Below, one piece after another: positions 1-7,390 of a stretch of 22,091 bases of DNA. Under the pieces are notes generated by a model. That model was not told the origin of the DNA. It saw only the letters and a program-made list of their open reading frames with translations, and ran no database searches. The first letter of the stretch is position 1. Each line of letters starts with the position of its first letter. The stretch is from Planctomycetota bacterium (GTDB lineage Bacteria > Planctomycetota > Planctomycetia > Pirellulales > Pirellulaceae), in assembly GCA_026692885.1 (NCBI GenBank), contig JAPLNJ010000837.1, positions 1 through 22,091 of the forward strand, written 5' to 3'. The translations under genes were made by a program, and so were the position numbers.

Positions 1-451
1 CGCCCCTTCAGGGCTGGTGTTCTCAATCCTCTCACAACCCAGGGCGGCGCTACGCGGCTACGCCGCTCCGCTTTGCCCTGGGCTACTATGTGGCTGCCCC
101 TTCAGGGCGAAAACCTGTGGATGATCCACGACTCTTCTGCCCCGCAGGGGCCAAAACAAATCAGCCAGGGCAGAGCGTCGCGGCCACAGCCGCAGAGCGA
201 CGCCCTGGGTACGGGTTCGATTCAATATCGCAGCCCTGAAAGGGCGAAACAAATCGGTTCATCCCACACACATCATTCGCCCGATGCAGTCAAGGCTTGT
301 TGCGCCCCTTCAGGGCTGGTGTTCTCAATCCTCTCATAACCCAGGGCGACGTTACGCGGCTACGCCGCTCCGCTTTGCCCTGGGCTGCTATGTGGCTGCC
401 CCTTCAGGGCGAAAACCTGTGGATCACGATCAGGGGTAGCCCCAGGGGCCA
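1..451. repeat. Cluster of REP-like palindromic repeats
   Basis: No gene is supported here. A unit of about 122 bp at 1-122 recurs in direct orientation at 303-424 with only a few mismatches. Each unit contains a stem built from CCCAGGGCG and its complement CGCCCTGGG-like arm around a GC-rich core, plus a small GCCCCTTCAGGGC hairpin. A related palindrome lies between them at 165-208, and further short hairpins of the type GCCC(N)GGGC sit at about 139-152, 231-245 and 437-451, two of them followed by AAACAAATC. This looks like a bunch of repetitive extragenic palindromes. The sequence shows the repeats directly; their REP nature is inference. Confidence 0.75.
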
Positions 452-802
452 CTCGGTCATCGTTGATTTCGTAATTACTCCGGGAAGCTAACCAAACTGA
501 AACGGAAGCAAGCATCCGAAGAAATGCCAATTCATGGTAAAATCAAACAAACTGAACACGTCACGACGCGGGTCTTTTGGTGGAGCGTGGAGTCGCAACC
601 GGACCCAAGCACGAGCCGTAATGGCCCCCGTCCCCTTTGCTTCCGCGCCTCAAAACAACGTTTCTCAACACCTTTTCCGTTTCGCCACTTGCTTCGCTTG
701 CAGCAACGCGCAAAAGACTATACTGTTACATTTTCTCCCCTATTCCCTCGAACGATAACGTCGAAATCAGGGCGTTGGTGCACGACGCCCACCTCGCGTA
801 AA
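452..802. other. Intergenic stretch with no recognised feature
   Basis: This stretch of about 350 bases lies downstream of the last minus-strand gene. The short open frames in it have no recognisable protein, no convincing ribosome binding site and odd composition. I see no tRNA, CRISPR or clear terminator. Confidence 0.5.
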
Positions 803-1267
803 TCACTCCGGAAAGACGTTCTTGAATTGCTTCTGCAAGATTGTGCGACCTTCCTTGTCATCGGCATCGAGAGATCCGATGATCGCCTCGTAAAATCGCC
901 TTCCGGAAGCATGAGGAAGTCTGAACTCCTGCCCTCGAAATTTCCCCTTCACCTCATAGATTAGGGAGAACGATACAAACTCAGACTTGGCAGCGGCGTC
1001 CAGGTTCAGAAGAATCGGCTTCACAGCAGATAACATCCGCTTCAATTCGGCGGCCTTCACACGAAACAACCTTGTGTAAGGTAGCTCGTCATTAATGTAA
1101 CAATCACCGGAACCGTGTATCTCTTTGAAGCGTTCGAGCGGGAGGCTCGAACCATCCGAAGAAAAGACCACGGTCGCAATGGGCTTATCTTGTGGACCCA
1201 GATATGTGATCTTGCCTGCAGCGAATTTCAACATGTCTTCGGTGGCGTCAAGTACCGAATCACTCAT
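803..1267 (-). CDS. Small unknown protein, candidate immunity or accessory protein of the T6SS cargo module
   Basis: This is a 154-residue protein that I do not recognise. It has no signal peptide or membrane segment, so it is probably cytoplasmic. The ATG at 1267 was chosen because a purine-rich GCGAGGGGGAAGC sits just before it and the protein then opens with a natural-looking MSDSVLDATEDMLKFAAG. An in-frame ATG at 1363 would add 32 residues that look non-coding, and its GGAGG lies too close. The gene is last in the minus-strand series, about 100 bases after the cysteine-rich protein at 1370-2053. A small cytosolic protein after a candidate cargo gene is the usual position of an immunity gene, but that role is only positional inference. 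Confidence 0.7.
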   Translation of the reverse strand: MSDSVLDATEDMLKFAAGKITYLGPQDKPIATVVFSSDGSSLPLERFKEIHGSGDCYINDELPYTRLFRVKAAELKRMLSAVKPILLNLDAAAKSEFVSFSLIYEVKGKFRGQEFRLPHASGRRFYEAIIGSLDADDKEGRTILQKQFKNVFPE

Positions 1268-1369
1268 GCTTCCCCCTCGCTCCATACATGGAATTGATGG
1301 TGTACAAACTGCCTGAGCCAAATACAACTTGTGGACTTGACTGGGAAGTTCACCTCTATCCATCCCCTC

Positions 1370-2053
1370 CTAACTCTTGCAGGGGATAAAACCGTTCTGC
1401 TTGTTGAACTTAGCAAAAGCGTCCAGTTGTTCCTTGGTCGGGCTGGTGGTGACGTTCTTGTTGGTAATGGTCGACGCGCCGGCTTTTCCGTCGCGCTGGT
1501 CTTCCCATGTCTTCACATATTCCCAAGTCACCCCTTCATACCATTTCCCGCAGTCTTTACCCTTCATGCAATAGGTGTATGTGGCAAAGCTGTTGCGGTA
1601 GGTCTTAGCGCCGTCCGGATTCCCCACGGGGTCGTAAAACTGATATTTCGATGTCTCGCCACCACCTGTTTTTGGGGCATCGGCCATCGTAGCCTTCGAT
1701 GTGCCTCCATTCTTCGTGCCGTTCCCATTGCCTTGTTGATAGTCTGGGCTGGTCTCGCCCGCCAAACAGTCCACACCCCATCCTGCATCAGTCGTGATGT
1801 CGTCGCGGTATTTCCACGTTGAAATGAAATCACCTGGCTTTATCACCGTACCGTCTACGGATTTTTGCACAAACTGGATATGTACGATCTTCTCGCATTG
1901 GGCAATTTTTGATGACTTAGCTGGGTCGAAGACGAGGTCGATACGATTACCAGTCGTCTTGCTCTCTTCATTTGGATTCGGCGGAGACGGGCAAGGCGTT
2001 GTTCCACCGCAGTCACTCGGCTTGTCAGGTGTTTTGCCGCCACTCAAGCACAT
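1370..2053 (-). CDS. Cysteine-rich candidate T6SS cargo/effector protein, function unknown
   Basis: This 227-residue protein contains eight cysteines (C2, C15, C21, C53, C96, C162, C168, C225). Its N-terminus is rich in Pro, Gly, Ser and Thr (residues 5-35). A compact-looking core follows with KIVHIQFVQ (55-63), KPGDF (72-76), KYRDDITTDAGWGVDC (81-96) and a Trp-rich KWYEGVTWEYVKTWED stretch (170-185). There is no signal peptide, which fits export by the T6SS rather than Sec. It starts 6 bases after the stop of the gene at 2060-2824, so the two are almost certainly co-transcribed downstream of the vgrG, PAAR and DUF4123 genes. I recall similar proteins beside PAAR genes, but I cannot name a domain or catalytic residues. 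Cargo is inferred from position; a structural or disulfide-stabilised protein is also possible. Confidence 0.8.
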   Translation of the reverse strand: MCLSGGKTPDKPSDCGGTTPCPSPPNPNEESKTTGNRIDLVFDPAKSSKIAQCEKIVHIQFVQKSVDGTVIKPGDFISTWKYRDDITTDAGWGVDCLAGETSPDYQQGNGNGTKNGGTSKATMADAPKTGGGETSKYQFYDPVGNPDGAKTYRNSFATYTYCMKGKDCGKWYEGVTWEYVKTWEDQRDGKAGASTITNKNVTTSPTKEQLDAFAKFNKQNGFIPCKS

Positions 2054-2059
2054 GGTCGT

Positions 2060-2824
2060 CTATTTCCCTTCGAGATGCTGCAGCACATGGTCGAGGTAGG
2101 TCATGGTCTTGGAGTAAAGCCGGTCGACCCGCTTGTCGGCATCGGTGATGGCAGGGTTTGCGAGGGTGTTGGCGACCCATGGATACTTCGGATCGTTGGG
2201 AAACCCGTGACCAATGGCAAACGTCAGACCAAGGAATAGGCAAAGACCTGTGTCTGTGTAAATCCCGTGCTTCCGTGTCTCTTTGACGGCGGGTGGGACC
2301 AGACTTCGGAGGATCGCATCGCCAAGGTAACTGGCCTTCTCTGGGTGGTTTTCCTTCATCTTCGAGATAACTTCGTCAGTGAAGCCGGGACTGGAGACGG
2401 GTGTTGCCTGAAGGGGGATTTTTCTCGCACTGCGCAATGCCTGTTTCGCGTATTGGCGGTCAGGTCCGCCGGCCGCATCGAGGAAACTCACCAGCCACGC
2501 GTGGGCTCGGTCGGCTCTTTCAACCTGGTCGGAAATGGACGTATCCCGAAGAATGCTGCTCAGCCAGGGGTACTGTGGATCGGTGTCGAAAGCGATGCCA
2601 AGCAGGATGATGGTCTCTATGTAGAATTTAACCGGACCTCGGCGCGTGAACCCGTGCTTCTTGGCCCGTTCGACGCCCATCTGGATCAGCCCTCGAATGG
2701 ACTCCTCTCCAAGAGACTGGGAGTGCAAAGGACTGAAATCCTTGAGGTGCTCAACCATGTAGTCCTCGAAATCCGGAAGCCGGGCTTCTTCGAAGACCAG
2801 TTTTTGTTCCTTGCGAATGATCAA
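2060..2824 (-). CDS. VgrG/PAAR-associated protein with an internal duplication, function unknown
   Basis: This 254-residue cytoplasmic-looking protein starts with MIIRKEQ and shows two copies of one module, at about residues 50-116 and 179-245. Each copy runs KHG, a hydrophobic helix, then F..DP.YPW, an acidic and Asp-rich stretch, R.DR and a closing YLD or FLD (84-87 and 213-216 for the PxYPW core). The first 48 residues form a separate N-terminal segment with acidic and hydrophobic helical character. From memory, proteins opening MIIR..Q with the F.TDP..PW motif recur beside VgrG, PAAR and DUF4123 genes in other bacteria, which suggests a loading or accessory role; this is not proven. It follows the DUF4123 gene by 34 bases and precedes the candidate cargo gene by 6. 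Confidence 0.85.
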   Translation of the reverse strand: MIIRKEQKLVFEEARLPDFEDYMVEHLKDFSPLHSQSLGEESIRGLIQMGVERAKKHGFTRRGPVKFYIETIILLGIAFDTDPQYPWLSSILRDTSISDQVERADRAHAWLVSFLDAAGGPDRQYAKQALRSARKIPLQATPVSSPGFTDEVISKMKENHPEKASYLGDAILRSLVPPAVKETRKHGIYTDTGLCLFLGLTFAIGHGFPNDPKYPWVANTLANPAITDADKRVDRLYSKTMTYLDHVLQHLEGK

Positions 2825-2858
2825 GACCGTCTACCTCACAACCCTGTTCAAACCGAAT

Positions 2859-3449
2859 TCACGTAATGGATATTGGATGCAACACGGGAATCTCGATCGA
2901 CGCTTGCGAAACACATTCGCGATCGACTGCGCACCGCAGCATTGTATTAGGTTTGGCACTTTCCGACAAAAGTGCATTGGCGGGACCAAGAAACGCTCGA
3001 ACTTCTTCGGGCGTACAGGTCGGAAGGTACGTACGCAGCACCCGTGGATCATAGTATCGAAAGAAATACTCCTGCCCTTCCTCGTCCTTAACTAAGAAAA
3101 TCTCACGCAAGTGGCGGAACAGCTTCAGGGGATCGGCGAAGGTGGTCAGCAGGATGCCGACGTTCTTACCCCAGCGTCGCGCCCAATTCTCCAGATATCC
3201 GCTGGCCGGGTCGATCGGCACGAGATAGGGTGCCACTTCGGCCACGACCGGTGCCATATCGCCTTCGAACAGCGAGCGAATCTCTTGGCCGTAAAGGCAC
3301 TTGGCCTCGTAGGCGAGTTCCAAGTCCTGGGCGCCGTCCACGATGCCGTAGAGCGACTCGCCGGGGGCGAGTTGCAGCTGCGCCCGCAGGGCGTCGGCTA
3401 GTTGGGCCGGGCTGGCTTCCAGTTCCGTCGAGTTTGCATCCGGCGGCAT
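2859..3449 (-). CDS. DUF4123 domain protein, T6SS effector-loading adaptor
   Basis: The 196-residue product matches the DUF4123 pattern: LYGIVDGA (33-40), GQEIRSLFEGD (54-64), PYLVPI (74-79), a GILLTT strand (98-103), a HLREIF helix (113-118) and RYYDPRVLRTYLP (131-143). Members of this family bind a specific effector and load it onto the VgrG/PAAR spike. The ATG at 3449 was chosen because a purine-rich GAAGAGAGCGAG precedes it and the domain starts soon after; a GTG at 3491 would add 14 residues with no good ribosome binding site. The gene lies downstream of PAAR but is separated from it by almost 1 kb of repeats, which is unusual, since adaptor and spike genes are normally adjacent. Its client is probably encoded by one of the genes just downstream. 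Confidence 0.87.
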   Translation of the reverse strand: MPPDANSTELEASPAQLADALRAQLQLAPGESLYGIVDGAQDLELAYEAKCLYGQEIRSLFEGDMAPVVAEVAPYLVPIDPASGYLENWARRWGKNVGILLTTFADPLKLFRHLREIFLVKDEEGQEYFFRYYDPRVLRTYLPTCTPEEVRAFLGPANALLSESAKPNTMLRCAVDRECVSQASIEIPVLHPISIT

Positions 3450-3575
3450 CGCTGTCTCGCTCTCTTCACCTTCGATCGACTCACACTTCACACGGACCGC
3501 GGAACTGCGGTCAGGCGTTCACAATTCAATTGCAGTAGTTCCAAGTTGCTTTTCCGCCACGGCGGGGCTTGTCCC

Positions 3576-3831
3576 GAATGGCACGAGGTTAAGCGTAAGC
3601 CATTGTCATTCCGGCAGTTCCCCCACCCGGGCTCGCCCCGGTGGAGAAAAGGTCTGGTAACCAGCAGCGCCCCCCACCCTATTCCCCTTCGCCGCATTCA
3701 CCGCCGCCTGCGGCGGCGGTGAATGCGGCGAAGGGGAAGGGCTGTGGTTGCGGTACGCGGCCTTGGTTTTCAAACCTCTTGTCCACTGGGGCAAGCCCAG
3801 TGGGGATGTTTCGCTTAACCTCGTGCCATTC
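3576..3831. repeat. Large imperfect inverted repeat with a perfect 27-bp central hairpin
   Basis: The outer arms include a 20-base exact match, GAATGGCACGAGGTTAAGCG at 3576-3595 and its complement at 3812-3831. Further in, the arms remain alignable with mismatches (around 3617-3662 against about 3763-3807). The centre is a perfect hairpin with 27-bp arms at 3682-3708 and 3712-3738 and a three-base TGC loop. Short frames crossing it on both strands are products of the symmetry rather than genes. It is probably two diverged copies of a dispersed repeat facing each other, or a non-autonomous mobile element. Confidence 0.8.
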
Positions 3832-4198
3832 GGATTTGTCCCCGTCGAGCGATGTTCCCAAGTCAACCGCAAGGAAACACCGCTCCACGCGGACAAGCCG
3901 CAGGGTGGCGAACCGGACAACGCCACCGGAGTCTGGTTCTGAACACTCCTCCAGGGAGGCAAGCTCCGTGGTGGGATGACGCACACCGCTTGGCCCGTAA
4001 TCTCGATCTGAACTCTTAACCTCGCGTTATTCGGGACAGGCCCGGCGGCGGTTACTTGAAACTACTGAAATCGAGTTTTGAACGCCAGACCTCTCCGTTA
4101 GGAATAGCCAAAAAATAAATTCCGCCTTTGCCATTCCGCCCCTCACCCCAACCCTCTCCACGGAGTACCGGGGCGAGGGAGTTGTTTTTCGTCCGTGA
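3832..4198. other. Intergenic DNA with a third copy of the repeat arm
   Basis: No gene is supported. At 4015-4051 a third, single copy of the outer arm of the preceding inverted repeat occurs (CTTAACCTCG followed by TTATTCGGGACAGGCCC). This shows that the arm is a unit dispersed in the genome and not only part of that palindrome. The rest (3850-4010 and 4055-4198) shows no recognisable gene or RNA. Confidence 0.5.
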
Positions 4199-4433
4199 CT
4201 AATTCGACTGTCTCACTTCGACCCCTGCCGCCTTGCGCGGCCGGTGAAGGAGTCTTGTAAGCGAGATCGCGAACGCAGCAATACCCCTCCCTTCCCCAGC
4301 CTGCCGCCGGAGGCGGCAGGCTGGGGAAGGGAGGAAGGCGGTGAACGTCGGTCGCGATCTCGCTTACAAGACTTCTCTCACCGTCCAGGCGAGTTGGACG
4401 GGGTCGTTTTCGAAACTGAGACAGTCGAACTAA
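4199..4433. mobile_element. MITE-like palindromic element, copy 1 (downstream of PAAR gene)
   Basis: This 235-bp element is near-identical to 4986-5220, with about five substitutions and no gaps. It ends in inverted repeats TTCGACTGTCT and AGACAGTCGAA. Subterminal inverted segments include AGTCTTGT(A)AGCGAGATCGCGA, and the centre is a perfect hairpin with 23-bp arms (4286-4308 and 4312-4334, GGA loop). CTAA flanks both ends and could be a 4-bp target duplication or part of the element. It ends 4 bases before the PAAR stop codon. There is no transposase inside, so it would be non-autonomous. Confidence 0.75.
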
Positions 4434-4437
4434 CTAC

Positions 4438-4857
4438 TCACATTTTTCCGCAGGCGGGACACGGGCCTTTGCAGACCAACGGGGTGCCCGCCTTAGCGGC
4501 GGCCTTGAACGCGGCGACGGGCGGGGCAGGACTGGCGGTTACCGGTTTGCCCATCCCCACCACGCCGATGTCCACCATCGGGAAGCCCATCACGATCGAG
4601 CCTCCGTGCATAGTCATGTCGCCCATCCGGGCGGCCATCATGTTGCCGATCTGCACGGTGGGCGAGCCGATCGCGATCGAATCTGGCGGGCCGACGCAGA
4701 CACACATATCGTTGGCCCGCGCGGCGGGCATCATGCCGATCAGGACCGTGGGACATCCTGGCGGCAGGATCGGACCGCCGACGTGCGGAATGGGTGGCGT
4801 ACCCGGTGTCACCATCGGGCAGACATGCATGTCGCCGACGCGTGCTGCGGGAGGCAT
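4438..4857 (-). CDS. PAAR-domain protein, T6SS spike tip
   Basis: The 139-residue product has the PAAR pattern: MPPAARVGDMHVCPM at the start, then repeated sets with PPIPHVGGPI, GCPTVLIGMMPAARANDMCVCVG, IAIGSPTVQIGNMMAARMGDMTMHGG and a final MGFPMVDIG. His and Cys residues (H11, C13, H25, C52, C54 and H83 region) are suited to the zinc site that caps the sharpened cone. The C-terminus ends in a cysteine cluster, CKGPCPACGKM. PAAR proteins sit on the tip of the VgrG trimer and can carry effectors. The ATG at 4857 was chosen because AAGGAG (4867-4872) precedes it at good distance and it matches the family start; an ATG at 4977 would add 40 unrelated residues. The protein has no fused effector domain. 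The gene is bracketed by two copies of the same palindromic element. Confidence 0.93.
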   Translation of the reverse strand: MPPAARVGDMHVCPMVTPGTPPIPHVGGPILPPGCPTVLIGMMPAARANDMCVCVGPPDSIAIGSPTVQIGNMMAARMGDMTMHGGSIVMGFPMVDIGVVGMGKPVTASPAPPVAAFKAAAKAGTPLVCKGPCPACGKM

Positions 4858-4946
4858 GACACAACGCTCCTTCAAGACCCCGGAGGAAATTAACTTGCCC
4901 ACATTGCCCCGAAACGTCAGCAAGAAATGGGCCGTTGCCACTTCGT

Positions 4947-4967
4947 CTCGCTGACGCGTCGGGTTAC
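4947..4967 (-). repeat. Short dispersed repeat, GTAACCCGACGCGTCAGCGAG type
   Basis: Read on the minus strand, this 21-base motif matches the plus-strand motif at 19094-19114 at 19 of 21 positions (AC against CA in the middle). It lies in the leader between the PAAR start and the upstream palindromic element. The motif appears to be a short genome-dispersed repeat of this organism; any function is unknown. Confidence 0.5.
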
Positions 4968-4985
4968 TTCTTTTCATCGAGTCGC

Positions 4986-5220
4986 CTAATTCGACTGTCT
5001 CACTTCGACCCCTGCCGCCTTGCGCGGCCGGTGAAGGAGTCTTGTGAGCGAGATCGCGAACGCAGCCATACCCCTCCCTTCCCCAGCCTGCCGCCGGAGG
5101 CGGCAGGCTGGGGAAGGGAGGAAGGCGGTGAACGTCGGTCGCGATCTCGCTTACAAGACTTCTCTCACCGTCCAGGCGAGCTGGACGGGGTCGTTTTCAA
5201 AACTAAGACAGTCGAACTAA
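4986..5220. mobile_element. MITE-like palindromic element, copy 2 (between vgrG and PAAR gene)
   Basis: This is the second 235-bp copy, in the same orientation and exactly 787 bases from the first. It has the same TTCGACTGTCT/AGACAGTCGAA ends, the same CTAA flanks and the same central 23-bp-arm hairpin (5073-5095 and 5099-5121). It fills the space between the vgrG stop codon (5235) and the PAAR leader. In an RNA the hairpin would be very stable and could reduce read-through or stabilise the upstream message. Confidence 0.75.
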
Positions 5221-5234
5221 GTGGCTCTGTACAA

Positions 5235-7151
5235 CTACCCCGGTGCTGACTTCTTCCCCGTCTGGGCCTTATCCGCTTTGGTGGGTTCGGTCGGCTTGGC
5301 TTCCTTCGGATCTTCCGGCGCCGTGGGACTCGATCCGCCGCCGGAGCCGGCGGACCCACCACTGTTGATCTTGACCATAATCCCCTGGATTGTCACGCCG
5401 GCAGGACCGATGTCGACGAACCCGCCCGGACCGACCAGCGAGATCTGCATCCCGGCTTCGATGATCACCTTCATCCCGGCCTTCAAGTGGATCTCCTGGC
5501 CCGCTTCCACCGCGTGCTTCATGCCGACCTTTTCCTGCTGGTTCTGGCCGATCGTCAGCGATTGGTCGCCGTCGACCTTCTCGCAGCGTTTGCCTTTGAC
5601 GTGCAGGTGATCGTCGGCCCCGATCTGCTCTTTCTTGTTGGCTTTAATCACGATGTCCTGATTGCCTTGACCGCCGTCGACGCCACCGATCAGCAGCTGC
5701 ATGTCGCCGCCGACGTGCTCGATCTGATTACCGTGGACCTTCGTGTGCTTGTCGTGATACACCATCTCGCGCTGATCGCCGCTCTTCTTGCCGTCTTTCT
5801 CGTAGCCGACGACCAAGTGCCGGTTGGCGATGACCCGCTCCATGGAGTCGTGCCGCACCCGCGTGTCCATGTTTCTCTGGGCGTGGATGAAGATCTGCTC
5901 CTTGTCTTTCAGGTCATCAATGCGGATCTCGTTGAAGCCCTCCCCGCCCAGGGTCGAGTTGGTCTTGATGTAGCTCTTGGTCTTCTCGTCGGGCAGCGTA
6001 TAGGGCGGCATCTGGTCGGCGTTATAGACGACGCCGGTAACGAGCGGCTGATCCGGGTCCCCTTCGAGGAACGTCACGAGCACTTCCTGGCCGATGCGGG
6101 GGATGAACATACTGCCCCAGCCACGGCCAGCGGAACCTTGGGCGCAGCGCATCCAGCACGAGGTCTGCTTGCCGTCCTGGTGCTTTTTTCCTTCGCGATC
6201 CCAGTGGAACTGGACGAGCACGCGACCGTACTTGTCCGGCCAAATCTCCTCGCCCTTGGGGCCGGTGACGACCGCCGTCTGTGCGCCTTGGATGACCGGC
6301 TTGGGCGTGATACGGGCCGGACGAAACACGACTTTGTCTGGGATGGCCGTGAAGGTGTTGCTATAGTCCTCGCCGCCGCCACTGCCGCCGGTTTCGTAAT
6401 CTCCGACTTCCAGGCCGTGATGGTGAATCGCCGTGATGACATAGGTCTTTCCGACCTCGCTCTTCGAGCGATGTTCCTGGACTTTGAACTTGCCGCCGGG
6501 GGTGAACGACTTGCACCGGCTGGAGGCGTGGACGATGTCATATCCCGCTTCCTCTTCTTCCATGCGGGCGTTGGTATCGACCTTGCCCGCGTTGACGGTC
6601 TCGTATTCCGCGGGATAGTCGTAGATCTCGTATTTCTTTGCGTCGGGCAGAGGGATCTTGGTCGGACTGTTCGTAAGCAGGTTTGTGTTGGGCGTCTCGA
6701 AGTTATAGTCCGTCTGCGTCATTTGGCCGCTACGGAATTCGTAGCTGTGCTCCCAACTGGTCAAGTGATCCTCGGTGCCCTCGGTCTTCTTGGGAAAGCG
6801 GACCTCCTGCTCCTCGCAGTCGACGTAGGCGCCCGCGTGGTCGGCAATGATCATGGTGTGCGAGTCGGCCGCGTGCTTAAAGAAGTAAAAGATGCCTTCC
6901 TGTTCCATGAGCCGCGACACGAAATTGAAATCCGTTTCGCGGTACTGCACGCAGTACTCCCACTTGGGATGACCGTCTTTTAACTGCAGCTTGTACTTCG
7001 TGAACCCATACTCCTGGAAGATCTTTTCGATGATCTGCGGGAGCGTCATCTTCTGGAACACGCGGCAATCGGCGGTCTTGGACAGGAACCAGGGCCAGGG
7101 GACTACTTCCGCCCGATAATTCCGTCGGCCGTCCCCTTCGTCGCCTGCCAC
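5235..7151 (-). CDS. vgrG: VgrG spike protein, main open frame (N-terminus lost through a frameshift)
   Basis: This frame encodes 638 residues from a GTG and carries nearly all of a T6SS VgrG (TssI). The gp27-like part includes GRRNYRAEVVPWPWFL (8-23), TADCRVFQKMTLPQIIE (26-42) and YRETDFNFVSRLMEQEGIFY (70-89). The gp5-like OB-fold region spans roughly residues 275-385, with GRVLVQFHWDREGK, SCWMRCAQG, GWGSMFIPRIGQEVLVTFLEGDPDQPLVTG. A beta-helix needle of repeated GN, GD and GG motifs follows, then a glycine-, proline- and lysine-rich tail of about 45 residues. VgrG trimers form the puncturing spike under the PAAR tip. The first 60-odd residues lie in another frame (7171-7359), so the GTG at 7151 is a remnant start and probably not the ancestral one. 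A tail like this could act as a flexible extension, but no toxin domain is visible. Confidence 0.92.
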   Translation of the reverse strand: MAGDEGDGRRNYRAEVVPWPWFLSKTADCRVFQKMTLPQIIEKIFQEYGFTKYKLQLKDGHPKWEYCVQYRETDFNFVSRLMEQEGIFYFFKHAADSHTMIIADHAGAYVDCEEQEVRFPKKTEGTEDHLTSWEHSYEFRSGQMTQTDYNFETPNTNLLTNSPTKIPLPDAKKYEIYDYPAEYETVNAGKVDTNARMEEEEAGYDIVHASSRCKSFTPGGKFKVQEHRSKSEVGKTYVITAIHHHGLEVGDYETGGSGGGEDYSNTFTAIPDKVVFRPARITPKPVIQGAQTAVVTGPKGEEIWPDKYGRVLVQFHWDREGKKHQDGKQTSCWMRCAQGSAGRGWGSMFIPRIGQEVLVTFLEGDPDQPLVTGVVYNADQMPPYTLPDEKTKSYIKTNSTLGGEGFNEIRIDDLKDKEQIFIHAQRNMDTRVRHDSMERVIANRHLVVGYEKDGKKSGDQREMVYHDKHTKVHGNQIEHVGGDMQLLIGGVDGGQGNQDIVIKANKKEQIGADDHLHVKGKRCEKVDGDQSLTIGQNQQEKVGMKHAVEAGQEIHLKAGMKVIIEAGMQISLVGPGGFVDIGPAGVTIQGIMVKINSGGSAGSGGGSSPTAPEDPKEAKPTEPTKADKAQTGKKSAPG

Positions 7152-7165
7152 GAACTGGCTGAAGT

Positions 7166-7359
7166 TTCACCGTGAAGGTGACATCCTTGCCGACAATCTC
7201 GGCGGGCTTGACATCCAGATTGTGGGATATCATCTCGAGCTGGAAGCGGAACAGGCGAGAAATCTCCTCGTGGCCGGAAAAGGAAGTGAGCAACAACACG
7301 TCGTCGCCCAACGGCGTCTTCAGAGTCAGCACTCGTTTGTCTTGCTTGTCGCCCACCAC
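7166..7359 (-). pseudogene. vgrG: 5' fragment of vgrG, out of frame with the rest
   Basis: From a GTG at 7359 (or the adjacent GTG at 7356), preceded by a GGGGGGAGGG ribosome binding site, the reading frame gives the expected VgrG N-terminus: KRVLTLKTPLGDDVLLLTSF, then SRLFRFQLEMIS, and GKDVTFTVKL. After KL the frame leaves VgrG homology. Meanwhile the downstream frame resumes with FSQF.AGDEGDGRRNY. In family members these blocks are joined by roughly a dozen residues of the type (D)G..RYFNG.VSR, which are absent. A deletion of about 40 bases, not a multiple of three, at 7166-7175 explains both the loss and the frameshift. It could be a real inactivating mutation or an assembly error. Confidence 0.8.
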
Positions 7360-7390
7360 CCGGCCCTCCCCCCGAAAACCGCCTTATGGA

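Noticed and set aside
1..424. CRISPR-like array because of two spaced direct repeats
   Set aside because: The repeat is about 122 bp, is present only twice, is itself palindromic throughout and lacks regular short spacers.
523..964. Plus-strand frame of 146 codons opposite the 803-1267 gene
   Set aside because: It overlaps the better-supported minus-strand gene, has no recognisable content and lacks a clear ribosome binding site.
3606..3986. Overlapping frames on both strands across the large palindrome
   Set aside because: The frames arise from the symmetry of the inverted repeat and carry no domain or ribosome binding site.
5487..6983. Plus-strand open frame of 498 codons
   Set aside because: It is fully antisense to vgrG, whose protein matches are clear over the same span.
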